A stretch of DNA of 64,000 nt, from contig JAPOYR010000002.1 in the NCBI GenBank assembly GCA_026706485.1, positions 62,001-126,000 on the forward strand. Reading direction: 5' to 3'. Of the stretch, positions 36,273 to 45,450 are shown in pieces. A model generated the notes under the pieces. The model was not told the DNA's origin, made no database searches, and worked only from the letters and a program-made list of their open reading frames with translations. Both the position numbers and the translations under genes were made by a program. Source of the stretch: Chloroflexota bacterium. Its GTDB lineage: Bacteria > Chloroflexota > UBA11872. Each line of letters opens with the position of its first letter. Positions within the stretch are counted from its first letter, which is position 1.

Positions 36273-36680
36273 GATCCGCAAGGGCCTGACGCCGGTGTAG
36301 GGGCGCCCCTTGTGGGCGCCCGCGCCCGATTTCCCTTCGCCGGCGCGGTCCGGCTCCCTCTCCCACGGGGAGAGGGTCGGGGTGAGGGGGTCCGGCACCG
36401 CGACCCGAGATCCGCGTAGGGGCGCCCCTGTCCGGTGGCCCGCGCTGCGTGCAGCGTGGGACTCGCCGCTGGTTTGTCGCAGCGCGTTCTTCGGGCACCG
36501 TCCGGCTCCCTCTCCCCGCGGGAGAGGGTCGGGGTGAGGGGTCCGCCCGGTGGCCCGCGCTGCGTGCAGCGTGGGACTCGCCGCGGATGATTCGCCTAAC
36601 GCACTAATCCCATTTGGCGGCACGGCCCGGCTCCCTCTCCCCAGCGTGGGAGAGGGTTGGGGTGAGGGGGTCGGCCCCGG
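36273..36680. repeat. Intergenic array of compound palindromic repeats
   Basis: No gene. Three copies of a ~40-base hairpin unit (CGGCTCCCTCTCCC, short loop, GGGAGAGGGT, then GGGGTGAGGG) lie at 36351-36390, 36502-36540 and 36627-36670. A 37-base segment (starting CGGTGGCCCGCGCTGCGTGC) is repeated exactly at 36433-36469 and 36548-36584, 115 bases apart. GGGCGCCCC-type palindromes occur at both ends of the first part. The array sits between convergent genes and might stop transcription from both sides. Confidence 0.8.
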
Positions 36681-37832
36681 TCAGCCCGCCTTCGGTCGAA
36701 AGATCGCCAGGCTCGCCGTGAACCCGTGCACGAAGTTGGCCCCGCCGATCGGTCCCAGCTCCCCACCGCAGAAGAATCCGCTCACCGGCACCTCGCTGCC
36801 CAGCGCCTGTCGGACCAGCGAGATATCTCCATCGGGCCGGCCATACATCCGCGCCCCGCGTCCATTGCAGGTGAACAGCAACGCCCCGGCCGCCTCGGGC
36901 TCGAACGCCTGGGGCGTCAGCAGCAGCTCCAGGTCCTCCTGGGCAGTCGCGGCGTCGCGCACGTGAAACTGCACCGTGTCCTGCTCGCTCACGATGCCGG
37001 TCACCGCCAGCGCGCCGGACCCGGCGTCGGCGCCCATCAGACCGCGGATGAGGAATCCGCCGCGGCCCCAATCGTCGGCGTCGGTCGAGATCGCGTGGCC
37101 CAGCATCACGCCCGCGCGCATCAGCTCCTGGTCGTTCTCCGCGGCATCGGCAAACACTTGCCGCAGCGTGTCGATCGGCGACTGCCCGTCGAGCTCGGTG
37201 ATGATGTTGCCCCTCGCACCGGTGACGGTGCGCGGCGAGCCGACGGGCCGGCATCCCTGCGAGACCACGATGCTCACGTCCACCGCGCCCCGCAGCGCCA
37301 CGCCAACGGCGCCCCGGTCCGAAATGCGGTCGTTCTGGGCCATGCGATTGCCGCCGGCCGCGCGCCCCCAACTGGCGATGCCGCCGATGAGCGGCACGCC
37401 GGGCGCCAGCTCGTTCATGCGCTCCACGAGCTGTTCCGTGTGCACCGAGAAGGGGTCCACCAGCGCCACCACTGCCGCCGCGCCTTGCAACTGCGCCGCG
37501 GCCGCCTCGCGGTCTTCGAGCAGCGACGCCAGGTCGGGCAGCGGATCGATCTGGACGCCCGGCAACGAGCCCAGCAGCAGCGCCGTCGCCGGCTCGTCCT
37601 CGATCTCACGCCCGGCGGCCACCACGCTCTCGGCCGTGCAGGCCAGGAAGTGCCGCGCCGGCAACGCCTCGCGAACCGCCTCAATGACGGGGCCGATCTC
37701 GGTGTTGTCCGGCGGCCGCACAAACGCCACCGCCAGGTCCAGCGCCCAGTCCGCACTCAGCACCTGGTCCCGCAGGTCCGCCGCAATGGCCTCAGGCGCA
37801 TGCTCCAACGACGCCGCCGACCAGAACTTCAT
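36681..37832 (-). CDS. FIST-domain sensory protein
   Basis: 383 residues with the FIST N-terminal domain (about 25-215) and FIST_C (about 225-365). Markers are GVPLIGGIASWGRAAGGNRM, GAVGVALRGAVDVSIVVSQG with CRPVG, and the C-terminal GALLFTCNGRGARMYGRPDG with VSGFFCGGELGPIGGANFVH. FIST proteins are predicted small-ligand (probably amino-acid) sensors tied to signal transduction. Here it is free-standing, without an attached kinase or GGDEF domain. Starts MKFWSAASLE. Confidence 0.9.
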   Translation of the reverse strand: MKFWSAASLEHAPEAIAADLRDQVLSADWALDLAVAFVRPPDNTEIGPVIEAVREALPARHFLACTAESVVAAGREIEDEPATALLLGSLPGVQIDPLPDLASLLEDREAAAAQLQGAAAVVALVDPFSVHTEQLVERMNELAPGVPLIGGIASWGRAAGGNRMAQNDRISDRGAVGVALRGAVDVSIVVSQGCRPVGSPRTVTGARGNIITELDGQSPIDTLRQVFADAAENDQELMRAGVMLGHAISTDADDWGRGGFLIRGLMGADAGSGALAVTGIVSEQDTVQFHVRDAATAQEDLELLLTPQAFEPEAAGALLFTCNGRGARMYGRPDGDISLVRQALGSEVPVSGFFCGGELGPIGGANFVHGFTASLAIFRPKAG

Positions 37833-38010
37833 CGGATCCAGGTCCCTAGCTTGGTGCCCCGCATACCCGAATCTACACCGTTAGGACGAATCGGCTTAGA
37901 CGGCCCGGGCATGAGCGTGAATTGGACCCCGATGCTTCACCTCCGCAACGGTTTGTTGGTATCGTCTAGACACCGTTTGAGGCTGCCGGGGCGACCGGAG
38001 GAGCAAGCAG

Positions 38011-38451
38011 ATGGCGAAGATGATTCCGATGATTGGATCAAGCGAAGCCGGACCGCTGGGGGCGATCCACCTGCCGAGGCTGTGGCTCAAAGTGACGCTG
38101 TCGGCCGCCGGTCAGCTCAACGACGAATACGACGCCTGCGGCGCCGGGTTCGACCAGATGGTGTTGGACGGCCTGGGCGTTGACCGCGACGCGGCGGTGG
38201 ACTTCATTTCGAGCAGCCGGCCGACCTACCCGCAGTTCGAGCAGTGGGTCGTGGACCAGAACGGCGGCAGCATCGACCAGTCGGTGATCGACGCGTCGAA
38301 TGCGGCGATTGCGGGCTACGAGCACGGCGACGACATCGTGGCGGCGATCTCCGCGGGGGCCGGGACCAACGCGGACCACGCCATCAAGGACGCCGTGACG
38401 CTGAACGCGCTCGAGGACTGGAGCGACTTCCACGCGTCCCTGAGCGGATAA
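38011..38451 (+). CDS. Small protein, possibly DUF5069-like
   Basis: 146 residues, soluble, acidic, rich in Ala and Asp. LPRLWLKVTLSAAGQLNDEY then GFDQMVLDGLGVDRDAAVDF has the flavour of DUF5069 proteins, but I am not certain. GGAGGAGCAAGC before the ATG is a good ribosome-binding site. It precedes the hydroxyisobutyrate-dehydrogenase-like gene by 83 bases on the same strand and may share its transcript. Function unknown. Confidence 0.6.
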   Translation: MAKMIPMIGSSEAGPLGAIHLPRLWLKVTLSAAGQLNDEYDACGAGFDQMVLDGLGVDRDAAVDFISSSRPTYPQFEQWVVDQNGGSIDQSVIDASNAAIAGYEHGDDIVAAISAGAGTNADHAIKDAVTLNALEDWSDFHASLSG

Positions 38452-38534
38452 GCGTTCAACCAGCGACGGAAGACGGGGTGCGGGCAGTCCTTCGCGGCTT
38501 GTCCGTACCCCGCATCACTTAAAGGGGTCTAGCG

Positions 38535-39425
38535 ATGGCGGACACGGCGCAGCGGATTGGGTTTGTGGGCGTGGGGCGCATGGGCGCCAACATGGCGCGC
38601 CACCTGAACGACGAGGGCTATACGGTTTCGGCCGTCTACGACGCCCAGCGCGAGCTGGCCGAGTCGCTGGCGGGCGAGCTTGGGTGCGAGGCGCCGGACA
38701 CGCTTGCCGGCGTGACGGCGGCCTCCGACGTCATCATCACCGTGGTCACCGACGATTCGTCGATGCGGGACATCTTCGGCGAGAGCGGCGACAGCCTGCT
38801 CACCGGCGCCGAGGGCCGGGTGTTCGTCAACTGCGCCACCATCACGCCGCAGGTCCACGTGGACGTGGAGGCCCTGGCCGAGGGCGCGGGCGCGAGCAGC
38901 CTGGAAGCCTGCATGGCCAGCAGCATTACGCAGGCCCGTGACGGCACCCTCTACCTGATGTGCGGCGGGCGGGAAGCGGTCTACCAGCAGGTCGAGCCGC
39001 TGCTGGAAACCCTGAGCGTCTCGCGGCGCTACATCGGACCCGCGGGCACGGCGGCGCAGGTGAAGGCGCTGGTCAACATGGTGATGAACATCAACACCGC
39101 CGGGCTGGCCGAGGGCCTGGGACTCGGGTCGGCGCTGGGTCTGGACCTGGACGTGCTCCAGGAAGTGTTCTCGCAGACCGGGGCTAACTCGCGGGTGCTC
39201 GAAACCGACGGCGAGGACATGGTCATTCGCGACCACGAGACCTATTTCTCGTCGGCGCACGCGGCCAAGGACTCGGGCATTGCTCTGTCGCTGGCCGACG
39301 ACGCCGGGCTCGACCTGCCGCTGGCGCAGGCCACGAAGGCGCAGTACGACAAGATGATCGCCGTGGGCAAGGGCGATCTGGACAAGTCGGGCGTGGCGGA
39401 GCTGACGTTCCCCGGGCGAAACTGA
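38535..39425 (+). CDS. Beta-hydroxyacid dehydrogenase (3-hydroxyisobutyrate dehydrogenase-like)
   Basis: 296 residues, NAD(P)-dependent. IGFVGVGRMGANMARHLNDE is the dinucleotide motif, SLEACMASSITQARDGTLYL the substrate loop (usual DAPVSGG is altered here), and GTAAQVKALVNMVMNINTAG carries the catalytic Lys. The C-terminal all-helical domain has normal length. AAAGGGG lies ahead of the ATG. The altered substrate loop hints at a non-standard hydroxyacid substrate. Followed by a cupin gene. Confidence 0.88.
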   Translation: MADTAQRIGFVGVGRMGANMARHLNDEGYTVSAVYDAQRELAESLAGELGCEAPDTLAGVTAASDVIITVVTDDSSMRDIFGESGDSLLTGAEGRVFVNCATITPQVHVDVEALAEGAGASSLEACMASSITQARDGTLYLMCGGREAVYQQVEPLLETLSVSRRYIGPAGTAAQVKALVNMVMNINTAGLAEGLGLGSALGLDLDVLQEVFSQTGANSRVLETDGEDMVIRDHETYFSSAHAAKDSGIALSLADDAGLDLPLAQATKAQYDKMIAVGKGDLDKSGVAELTFPGRN

Positions 39426-39479
39426 AGCCGTGGGTCGATCTGCTTCCTCGGCATGTGGCCGGCGGAAGCGCCCCCGGAT

Positions 39480-39525
39480 CTCACCCTCACCCTAGCCCTC
39501 TCCCATCGAGGGAGAGGGGACCGGA
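39480..39525. repeat. Single copy of the CCCTCTCCC hairpin repeat, inverted
   Basis: CCCTCTCCC and GGGAGAGGG form a perfect 9-bp stem with loop ATCGA (39496-39518), preceded by CTCACCCTCACCCTAG. This is the same unit as in the array at 36.3-36.7 kb, in opposite orientation. It lies between the dehydrogenase and the cupin gene. Confidence 0.75.
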
Positions 39526-39555
39526 CGGCGTGGGAGTTCTGAGGAGGACTGCCTC

Positions 39556-39948
39556 GTGCCCATCGTGCGCATCGCCGACCAGCCGGAGGCCGCGTGGCGG
39601 CCCGGGCAGTCGCTGCGTCATGTCATGGGAGTCGCGGAGGGATCCACTTCGCTCTCCATGCAGCACTTCAGGGTGGCGCCCGGCGCCGAGACGCCGCTCC
39701 ACTTTCACGACGTGGACGAGGCGCTGCTGCCGCTGAGCGGCTGCATTCAGGTTTACCTGGACGACGCGTGGCACGCGGTGGGGCCGGGAGAAATCTGCGT
39801 GTTTCCGGCCGGAAGCCAACACGGCTTTGTGGGGACCGGCGACAAACCCGCGGAAATCCTGACCGTGTTTCCGGTTCCGGACGCCTTGACGGCTGTGCAC
39901 ACCACCTATCTCGAAGGCGAGCCGCCGATTCCCTGGTCGAAACCCTAG
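39556..39948 (+). CDS. Cupin-domain protein
   Basis: 130 residues, one small beta-barrel cupin. Motif 1 is PLHFHDVDEALLPLSG-like (two His, Asp/Glu), motif 2 PGEICVFPAGSQHGF (final His); together a likely metal site. GTG start (PIVRIADQPEAAW). Cupins of this size bind or isomerise small organic acids or sugars, so it could act with the dehydrogenase upstream, though a repeat lies between them. Confidence 0.87.
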   Translation: MPIVRIADQPEAAWRPGQSLRHVMGVAEGSTSLSMQHFRVAPGAETPLHFHDVDEALLPLSGCIQVYLDDAWHAVGPGEICVFPAGSQHGFVGTGDKPAEILTVFPVPDALTAVHTTYLEGEPPIPWSKP

Positions 39949-40122
39949 GGCGAAGGAAATTCCACGACCGCCCACGCTGGCAATGCCCTTCCAACCAAGG
40001 TCGGACGGCGTTGCATGTTTGCCTATCCGCCGGACGCGCTCCTACACTTCCAACTCGAATTGAATGGCTAGTGCTAAATGTAGGGGCGGACCTGGATGGT
40101 CTCGGTCCGAGGAGGGAATCTT

Positions 40123-41301
40123 GTGAGCGTATTTTCATGGAAGCGAACCGCCTCGCTGGGGCTGCTGGCCGTGCTCGTGGTGGCCGCTCTGGGATGCGGT
40201 GAGGCCGGCAGCGACGAACCGTTTCGGATCGGCGTGATGGAGTCCGTCACCGGTCCGGGCGAAACCTACGGCACGGTTGCGGTGCAATCCAAGGAAATGG
40301 CCGTAGCCGAGATCAACGCCGCCGGCGGCATCAACGGGCGCATGCTGGAGTTGGTCGTCGAAGACTCGAAGTGCAACGCCCAGGACGCCATCACGGCCTA
40401 CACCAAGCTCACCGACGTGGACGGGGTGAAGATCATCCTCGGCACGTCGTGCAGCGGCGCGATGCTCGGGGCCGCGCCCCTGGCCGAAGCCGATGGCGTG
40501 GTCATGTTCTCCGGATTGGCCACCAACCCGGACATCGCCGAGGCCGGCGACTACATCTTCCGCACGTCGTTGAGTGACGCCACCGTGGGTGTCGACACGG
40601 GCAACGTGCTCTGGGCCGACGGGATTCGCCGGCTGGCGACCATCAGCGAGTCGACCGACTACGCCGAGGGAGTCCGGCGAACCACGGCTGAACACTTCCA
40701 GAGCCTGGGCGGCGAGGTCGTGGCCGAGGAGCGGTACGCCTCCGACACCACGGACTTCCGCACCCAGCTGGAGAAGCTGCTCGGCGCGAACCCGGACGCC
40801 GTGCACATCGCCGCACAGTCCGAGTTCACCGGCGGAACCGTCATCAAGCAGCTCCGAGAACTGGGCTACGACGGTCCGATCTACGCCGACGTGGTGCCGA
40901 TCGGGACGACCGCGCTGGAAATCGCGGGCGAAGCCGCGACGGGCGTGAAGGCCATTACGCCGGACCTCGATCCGGCCAACGCCAAAGCGCAGGAAGTGCT
41001 GGCGAATTTCAAGGACCGCTATGACTACGTCACGCTGCCCTGGTTCCTCGGTTCGGCGTATGACAACGTCTACATCGCCGCCGAGTGCCTCAAGCAGACT
41101 GGCGACGACCAGGATGCCGACGGATTCCGCGACTGCCTCTACGAGATCACGTGGAGCGGGACCATCGGCGACAACTACAGCTTCGACGAGAAAGGCGAAG
41201 TCGTCGGCCTGTCCAATGCGGTGCTGGAGGTGCTGCCGGTAGCCGAGCGCACCGAGGAGAACGGGGGCTACAAGGTCCTGGGCGCCGCACCGACCGGGTG
41301 A
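40123..41301 (+). CDS. livJ: Branched-chain amino-acid-type ABC transporter binding lipoprotein
   Basis: 392 residues, periplasmic-binding fold type I (LivJ). Signal peptide with lipobox VVAALGC (Cys about 25), so membrane-anchored. FRIGVMESVTGPGETYG, INAAGGINGRMLELVVEDSK and GTSCSGAMLGAAPLAEADGV are typical. GTG start preceded by GGAGGG at good spacing, better than the ATG nine codons earlier. First gene of the liv operon; a hairpin follows its stop. Ligand unknown: this family binds branched amino acids, but also amides, urea and aromatic acids. Confidence 0.9.
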   Translation: MSVFSWKRTASLGLLAVLVVAALGCGEAGSDEPFRIGVMESVTGPGETYGTVAVQSKEMAVAEINAAGGINGRMLELVVEDSKCNAQDAITAYTKLTDVDGVKIILGTSCSGAMLGAAPLAEADGVVMFSGLATNPDIAEAGDYIFRTSLSDATVGVDTGNVLWADGIRRLATISESTDYAEGVRRTTAEHFQSLGGEVVAEERYASDTTDFRTQLEKLLGANPDAVHIAAQSEFTGGTVIKQLRELGYDGPIYADVVPIGTTALEIAGEAATGVKAITPDLDPANAKAQEVLANFKDRYDYVTLPWFLGSAYDNVYIAAECLKQTGDDQDADGFRDCLYEITWSGTIGDNYSFDEKGEVVGLSNAVLEVLPVAERTEENGGYKVLGAAPTG

Positions 41302-41329
41302 GCCCGTCCGCGTCGTCCGTAGATCCGAG

Positions 41330-41358
41330 GGGGCGGCCCAGCTACGGTGGGCCGCCCC
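41330..41358 (+). terminator. Hairpin between livJ and livH
   Basis: GGGGCGGCCCA and its exact complement form an 11-bp stem with a 7-base loop (GCTACGG), about 28 bases after the livJ stop. No T-run follows. Such hairpins after the binding-protein gene usually protect its mRNA 3' end or attenuate the rest of the operon, giving more binding protein than permease. Confidence 0.65.
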
Positions 41359-41441
41359 ACGGTCGCCTCAGCTGAACCCGTGGGCCGCCAGTCTTCCGCA
41401 CCCGGAATGCTAGCGAGGCAACGCCCAAGTCCTGTTGCCCG

Positions 41442-42827
41442 ATGAGTTTGGCCCAACTCAAGGTGACCGCGCTGTCCGGCGCGCTGCGCATTCGCGACCA
41501 CCACAGCCGGGCGTTGGCGACCACGCTGACCACGGCAGTCATCGCCTACGTCATCTGGAAGATCGTCCAGTCGCCCGAACAAGCCTTGCAGTTCGCCTTC
41601 AACGGCCTGCCCGTGGGCGCCGTCTATACGCTGCTGGCGCTGGGATTCACCCTCGTCTACAGCACGGTGTGGTTCTTCGACCTGTACTACGGAGCCGCCG
41701 CGGCGCTCGGCGCTTACGGCGTCTTCTACCTACGATCCCAGGACTTCCTCGGCGGTCGATACGACGTCAACAATCACTTCGTCAACATCGTCTTCGCGGC
41801 CGTGGTCGCCGGGGTCGTCGCATGGGCGCTCCATGAGAACTTCCACAGCCGTCTTCGGAGCCGCTTCAAACCGAACGTGCTGCTCACCTTTGGGGCCCTG
41901 CTTTGCGGGATGGTTGGCGTCTATATGTGGCTGGTCCTTGCCAACCCAAGCAACCTCAACGTCCTGCTCAGCCCGGTCATCGGCGTCGCGGTTGCGGCGG
42001 TGGCGCTCTGGGTGCTGCATCGGACCTACCGGAGCCTTGCCAACAGTGCTCGGCCGGTTTCGCCTCTTGCTCTTGCCGTGCCCGCGGCAGCCCTGGGCGC
42101 CTTTTGCGGCTACCTGGTGGCAAGCACGCCGGAATCAAATCTCTACTTGAGCTGGGGCGTCTCCTGCCTGCTGGCGGGAGCCGTGAGCCTGGCCCTCTAC
42201 CGAGGTCTCTACGTCTACATGCGCCTCAGGGCCAAGTCGCCCCTAATCATGCTGGTGGCCTCGCTCGGAGTCCTGCTGGCGATCACCGCCATCATCACCA
42301 TCGTCTTTCGCGCCGCGCCGCGCCCGCTGCCGGAAGCCTTCGGCAGCGACGTTTGGACCATTGCCGGGGCGAACATCAAGGGTTTCAACGTCTTCGCGAT
42401 CGGCGTGTCCCTCGCGGGTTTTGCCGGCCTGCTGGTCCTCCTCAAGCGGACCGCCTTCGGTACTGCGGTGCGAGCCATCGGCGACGACGAGGAAGTGTCC
42501 AAGGTGGTGGGCATCAACACCACGGTCGTCATTGCCGTCGTGTTTTTCATTGGCGCGATGTTCGCCGCCCTGGCCGGAATTCTCAGCGGCCACGACACCG
42601 CCATTCAGCCCCGAATGGGCCTGCTGCTGCTCTTGAAGGGCTGGATCGCCTCGGTCATCGGCGGCATCGGGAATCTGCACGGCGCCATCATCGGCGGCTT
42701 CGCCCTGGGCATGATCGAGCAGTTCGGTATCTGGGACCTGGCCGGCGAGTGGAAGGACGTCATCTCGTTCGTGGTCCTCATCATCTTCCTGTCGTTCTGG
42801 CCCCAGGGCCTCCTGCCGCGGAGATAG
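41442..42827 (+). CDS. livH: LivH-type permease, enlarged
   Basis: 461 residues, against about 290-310 for ordinary LivH. The N-terminus has ALQFAFNGLPVGAVYTLLAL and LVYSTVWFFDLYYGAAAALG; the C-terminal half is standard: RAIGDDEEVSKVVGINTTVV (the EAA-type loop that contacts the ATPase), LLKGWIASVIGGIGNLHGAI. Between about 95 and 245 lies an insert with three or four extra hydrophobic segments. About ten membrane helices overall. Inner membrane partner of LivM. Coupled by four bases to livM. Confidence 0.9.
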   Translation: MSLAQLKVTALSGALRIRDHHSRALATTLTTAVIAYVIWKIVQSPEQALQFAFNGLPVGAVYTLLALGFTLVYSTVWFFDLYYGAAAALGAYGVFYLRSQDFLGGRYDVNNHFVNIVFAAVVAGVVAWALHENFHSRLRSRFKPNVLLTFGALLCGMVGVYMWLVLANPSNLNVLLSPVIGVAVAAVALWVLHRTYRSLANSARPVSPLALAVPAAALGAFCGYLVASTPESNLYLSWGVSCLLAGAVSLALYRGLYVYMRLRAKSPLIMLVASLGVLLAITAIITIVFRAAPRPLPEAFGSDVWTIAGANIKGFNVFAIGVSLAGFAGLLVLLKRTAFGTAVRAIGDDEEVSKVVGINTTVVIAVVFFIGAMFAALAGILSGHDTAIQPRMGLLLLLKGWIASVIGGIGNLHGAIIGGFALGMIEQFGIWDLAGEWKDVISFVVLIIFLSFWPQGLLPRR

Positions 42828-42831
42828 CGTC

Positions 42832-43869
42832 GTGGCACTGAGCACCCAGGCCATCGGCAATCTGCTGCGGCGGCGCCCGCGCTTCGCCAGTCGAAACATC
42901 GAGCTCTGGGCAAACCTGGTCATCCTGTCCTGGGCGGCGGGGTTCATGCTGTGGCAAGGCCTCGGCTTTGCCATCACCGTGAGCACGGTCTTCGCCATCT
43001 GGGCGATCCTGGCGGTCAGCCTGAATCTGGTGGTGGGATACACCGGTCTGCTGTCCGTGGGGCATATCGGGTTCTTCGGCATCGGGGCCTACGCGATGGC
43101 GATCCTCAGTTCCGACGCGTCGTACGAGCAGCTGCGCACGGAGGCCATTCCCACCTTCGGCTGGCCCTTCTTTGCCGCGCTGCCGATCAGCGTGATCCTG
43201 GCCGGGTTGGTGGCGATCGTCGTGGGCGTTGCCTTCAACCGGTTCAGAGACGACATCTACGTCCTGGTCTCATTCGGATTCGCCGTCATCGCCTTCAACC
43301 TCTTCTTGAATTGGCGCCCGCTCACCAGGGGCGCGTTCGGCATCCACGAGATTGCCCGGCCCGAGATCGGCGGGTGGACGCTCAACGGCCCGTTCGAGTT
43401 CCTGGTTTTGGCGCTCGTGTTTCTCGCGATCGTGGTGCTCATCTCGTGGTTCATCGTGACCTCATCGTTTGGACGGGTGCTCACCGCCATCCGCGAGGAC
43501 GAGCAGGCCATCGAGGTCTTCGGCTACCAGACCGCCCACTACAAGCTGGCCATCTGGGTCATCTCGGCCATGATGGCCGGGCTGGCGGGCGCCCTGTTCG
43601 GGAGCTGGACCAGCTTCATCGATCCCAACTCCTTCATCCTGCTGGAATCGATCCTCTTGGTCTCCATCGTCATCCTGGGCGGGCTGGCCACGATCTGGGG
43701 ATCGCTGCTCGGGGCCATGGCCTTCGTCATGCTCGAAGAGGGCATGCGCTTCCTGCCGTTCTTGCCCACCGAGTTCATCGGCCAGGCGCGGCAGGTCGTG
43801 CTGGGGATCCTGCTGGTGCTGCTCATGCTGTTCCGGCCGCAAGGCCTGGTCGGGAAGTTCCGCCTGTGA
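42832..43869 (+). CDS. livM: LivM-type permease
   Basis: 345 residues, about ten membrane segments. VGYTGLLSVGHIGFFGIGAY is the LivM signature, LTAIREDEQAIEVFGYQTAH the cytoplasmic ATPase-contact loop, and ESILLVSIVILGGLATIWGS the conserved tail with FRPQGLVGKF at the end. GTG start four bases after livH. The TGA overlaps the GTG of livG. Confidence 0.94.
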   Translation: MALSTQAIGNLLRRRPRFASRNIELWANLVILSWAAGFMLWQGLGFAITVSTVFAIWAILAVSLNLVVGYTGLLSVGHIGFFGIGAYAMAILSSDASYEQLRTEAIPTFGWPFFAALPISVILAGLVAIVVGVAFNRFRDDIYVLVSFGFAVIAFNLFLNWRPLTRGAFGIHEIARPEIGGWTLNGPFEFLVLALVFLAIVVLISWFIVTSSFGRVLTAIREDEQAIEVFGYQTAHYKLAIWVISAMMAGLAGALFGSWTSFIDPNSFILLESILLVSIVILGGLATIWGSLLGAMAFVMLEEGMRFLPFLPTEFIGQARQVVLGILLVLLMLFRPQGLVGKFRL

Positions 43870-44621
43870 CCACCGAGGTCGATCCCCGTGTCTTCGCCCT
43901 GGAGACGAAGGCAATCTCCAAGAGCTTCGGCGCGGTGCGCGCCGTGGACCAACTCTCGATTTCCATCTTCCGGGAGTGGATCACCTGCATCGTCGGTCCA
44001 AACGGCTCGGGCAAGTCGACGTTGATCAACCTGCTGAGCGGCATGCTGCCCATCGACGAGGGCATCGTCGTCATCGACACCGTCGGCATCCGCGTCCTGA
44101 AGGCGCACGAGACGCCCGACCACGGCATCACCCGGACGTTCCAGGAGGTGCGGCTCTTCGACCAGATCACGGTGTGGGACAACATCATGGTCGGCCTCAC
44201 GGAGCGCCGCCTGTTCCCCTCGCTGCTGGAGCGGACGAGGCCTCGCCATGAAGCGAGGGCCGAGGAAATCCTGCGGAGCGTCGGGATGTGGGAGAAGCGC
44301 GACGCCATGGCCGGCGATTTGTCCTACGGCCAGCGCAAGCTGCTGGAGATCGGCCGCGTGATGGCACTGGACGTGAACATCTATCTGTTCGACGAGCCCT
44401 TCGCCGGGCTGTTTCCCCGGATGCTGGAACGGGTCAAGGCCATCCTGAAGGAAATGCGGGCGCAGAAGCGCACCGTCATTTTCGTCTCCCACAACATGGA
44501 CATCGTCCGCGAGCTGTCGGACCACATCTTTGTGCTGGACAGCGGCGGCCTCCTGGCCGTGGGAGAGGTCGACGAGGTGCTCGGTCGTTCCACGGTCATC
44601 GACGCCTACCTGGGCCACTAG
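43866..44621 (+). CDS. livG: LivG-type ABC ATPase
   Basis: 251 residues. Walker A GPNGSGKSTL (about 43-52), Q-loop ITRTFQEVRLF, signature LSYGQRKLLEIGR (LSYGQ, the form used by LivG), Walker B YLFDEPFAGL and H-loop FVSHNMD. Starts at GTG overlapping livM stop (GTGA). Powers transport together with LivF. Confidence 0.95.
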   Translation: MTTEVDPRVFALETKAISKSFGAVRAVDQLSISIFREWITCIVGPNGSGKSTLINLLSGMLPIDEGIVVIDTVGIRVLKAHETPDHGITRTFQEVRLFDQITVWDNIMVGLTERRLFPSLLERTRPRHEARAEEILRSVGMWEKRDAMAGDLSYGQRKLLEIGRVMALDVNIYLFDEPFAGLFPRMLERVKAILKEMRAQKRTVIFVSHNMDIVRELSDHIFVLDSGGLLAVGEVDEVLGRSTVIDAYLGH

Positions 44622-44623
44622 CG

Positions 44624-45382
44624 ATGAACGGCAACGCCGGAACGATGTTCCTCGAGATGGTCGACATTTCCGTGCGCTACGGGGCCGTGCGCGCCCTGAC
44701 CGACGTATCGCTCGGAGTCCAGAAGGGCGAGGTCGTCGCAGTGATGGGTCCCAACGGGGCCGGGAAGTCCACCGTGCTCAAGGCCATCATGGGCCTCGCG
44801 CCCGTGGTCGGCGGCGAGGTGTACTGGCGTCAGGAACCGCTGGTGGCGGCGACCCACGAGATCGTCAAGCAGGGCATCGCCTTCGTGCCGCAAGGACGGC
44901 GCGTCTTTACCCATCTCACCATTCAAGAAAACCTGGAGATGGGCTGCCTCTACCTGAACGACACGGCGGAAAAAGCCCGCCGCCTGGATTCAGTGCTGGA
45001 GCTCTTCCCGATCCTGCATGAGAAGCGCGCCGACTACGCCAGCCAGATGTCCGGGGGGCAGCAGCAGATGCTGGCCCTGGGTCGCGGGCTCATGGCCGCG
45101 CCGGACGTGCTGCTGCTCGACGAGCCCACCCTGGGCCTGGCGCCGGTCGTGGTCAAAGAGGTGTTTCAGAAAGTCGCCGAGATCAGCCAGCGGCTCAACA
45201 CCACGATCATGGTCGTGGAGCACAACATCAAGGGCGTGCTGGACATCGTCGACCGCGCCTACGTCCTCGACATGGGCCGCGTCGTCCACGACGGCACGCC
45301 CCAATCGGTCCAAGAAACCGACATCCTGACCCAGGTCTTCCTCGGCAAGGTCGACGCGGGGGAAGACCAGGACGCGGAGTAG
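44624..45382 (+). CDS. livF: LivF-type ABC ATPase
   Basis: 252 residues. Walker A GPNGAGKSTV, Q-loop FVPQGRRVFTHLTIQENLEM (LivF hallmark), signature MSGGQQQMLALGR, Walker B VLLLDEPTLGLAP, H-loop VVEHNIKG. The C-terminus is slightly extended and acidic (VDAGEDQDAE). Starts two bases after livG. Last gene of the operon. Confidence 0.95.
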   Translation: MNGNAGTMFLEMVDISVRYGAVRALTDVSLGVQKGEVVAVMGPNGAGKSTVLKAIMGLAPVVGGEVYWRQEPLVAATHEIVKQGIAFVPQGRRVFTHLTIQENLEMGCLYLNDTAEKARRLDSVLELFPILHEKRADYASQMSGGQQQMLALGRGLMAAPDVLLLDEPTLGLAPVVVKEVFQKVAEISQRLNTTIMVVEHNIKGVLDIVDRAYVLDMGRVVHDGTPQSVQETDILTQVFLGKVDAGEDQDAE

Positions 45383-45450
45383 GGGACATTCGAACCGCAT
45401 TCGGCGCTGAATCTTCAATGAAATCCTGGATGATTGATTGGGCGATTGGG

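Noticed and set aside
36273-36680. Repeat array considered as a CRISPR
   Set aside because: Units are hairpins of different families with unequal spacing, no uniform repeat-spacer structure and no cas genes.
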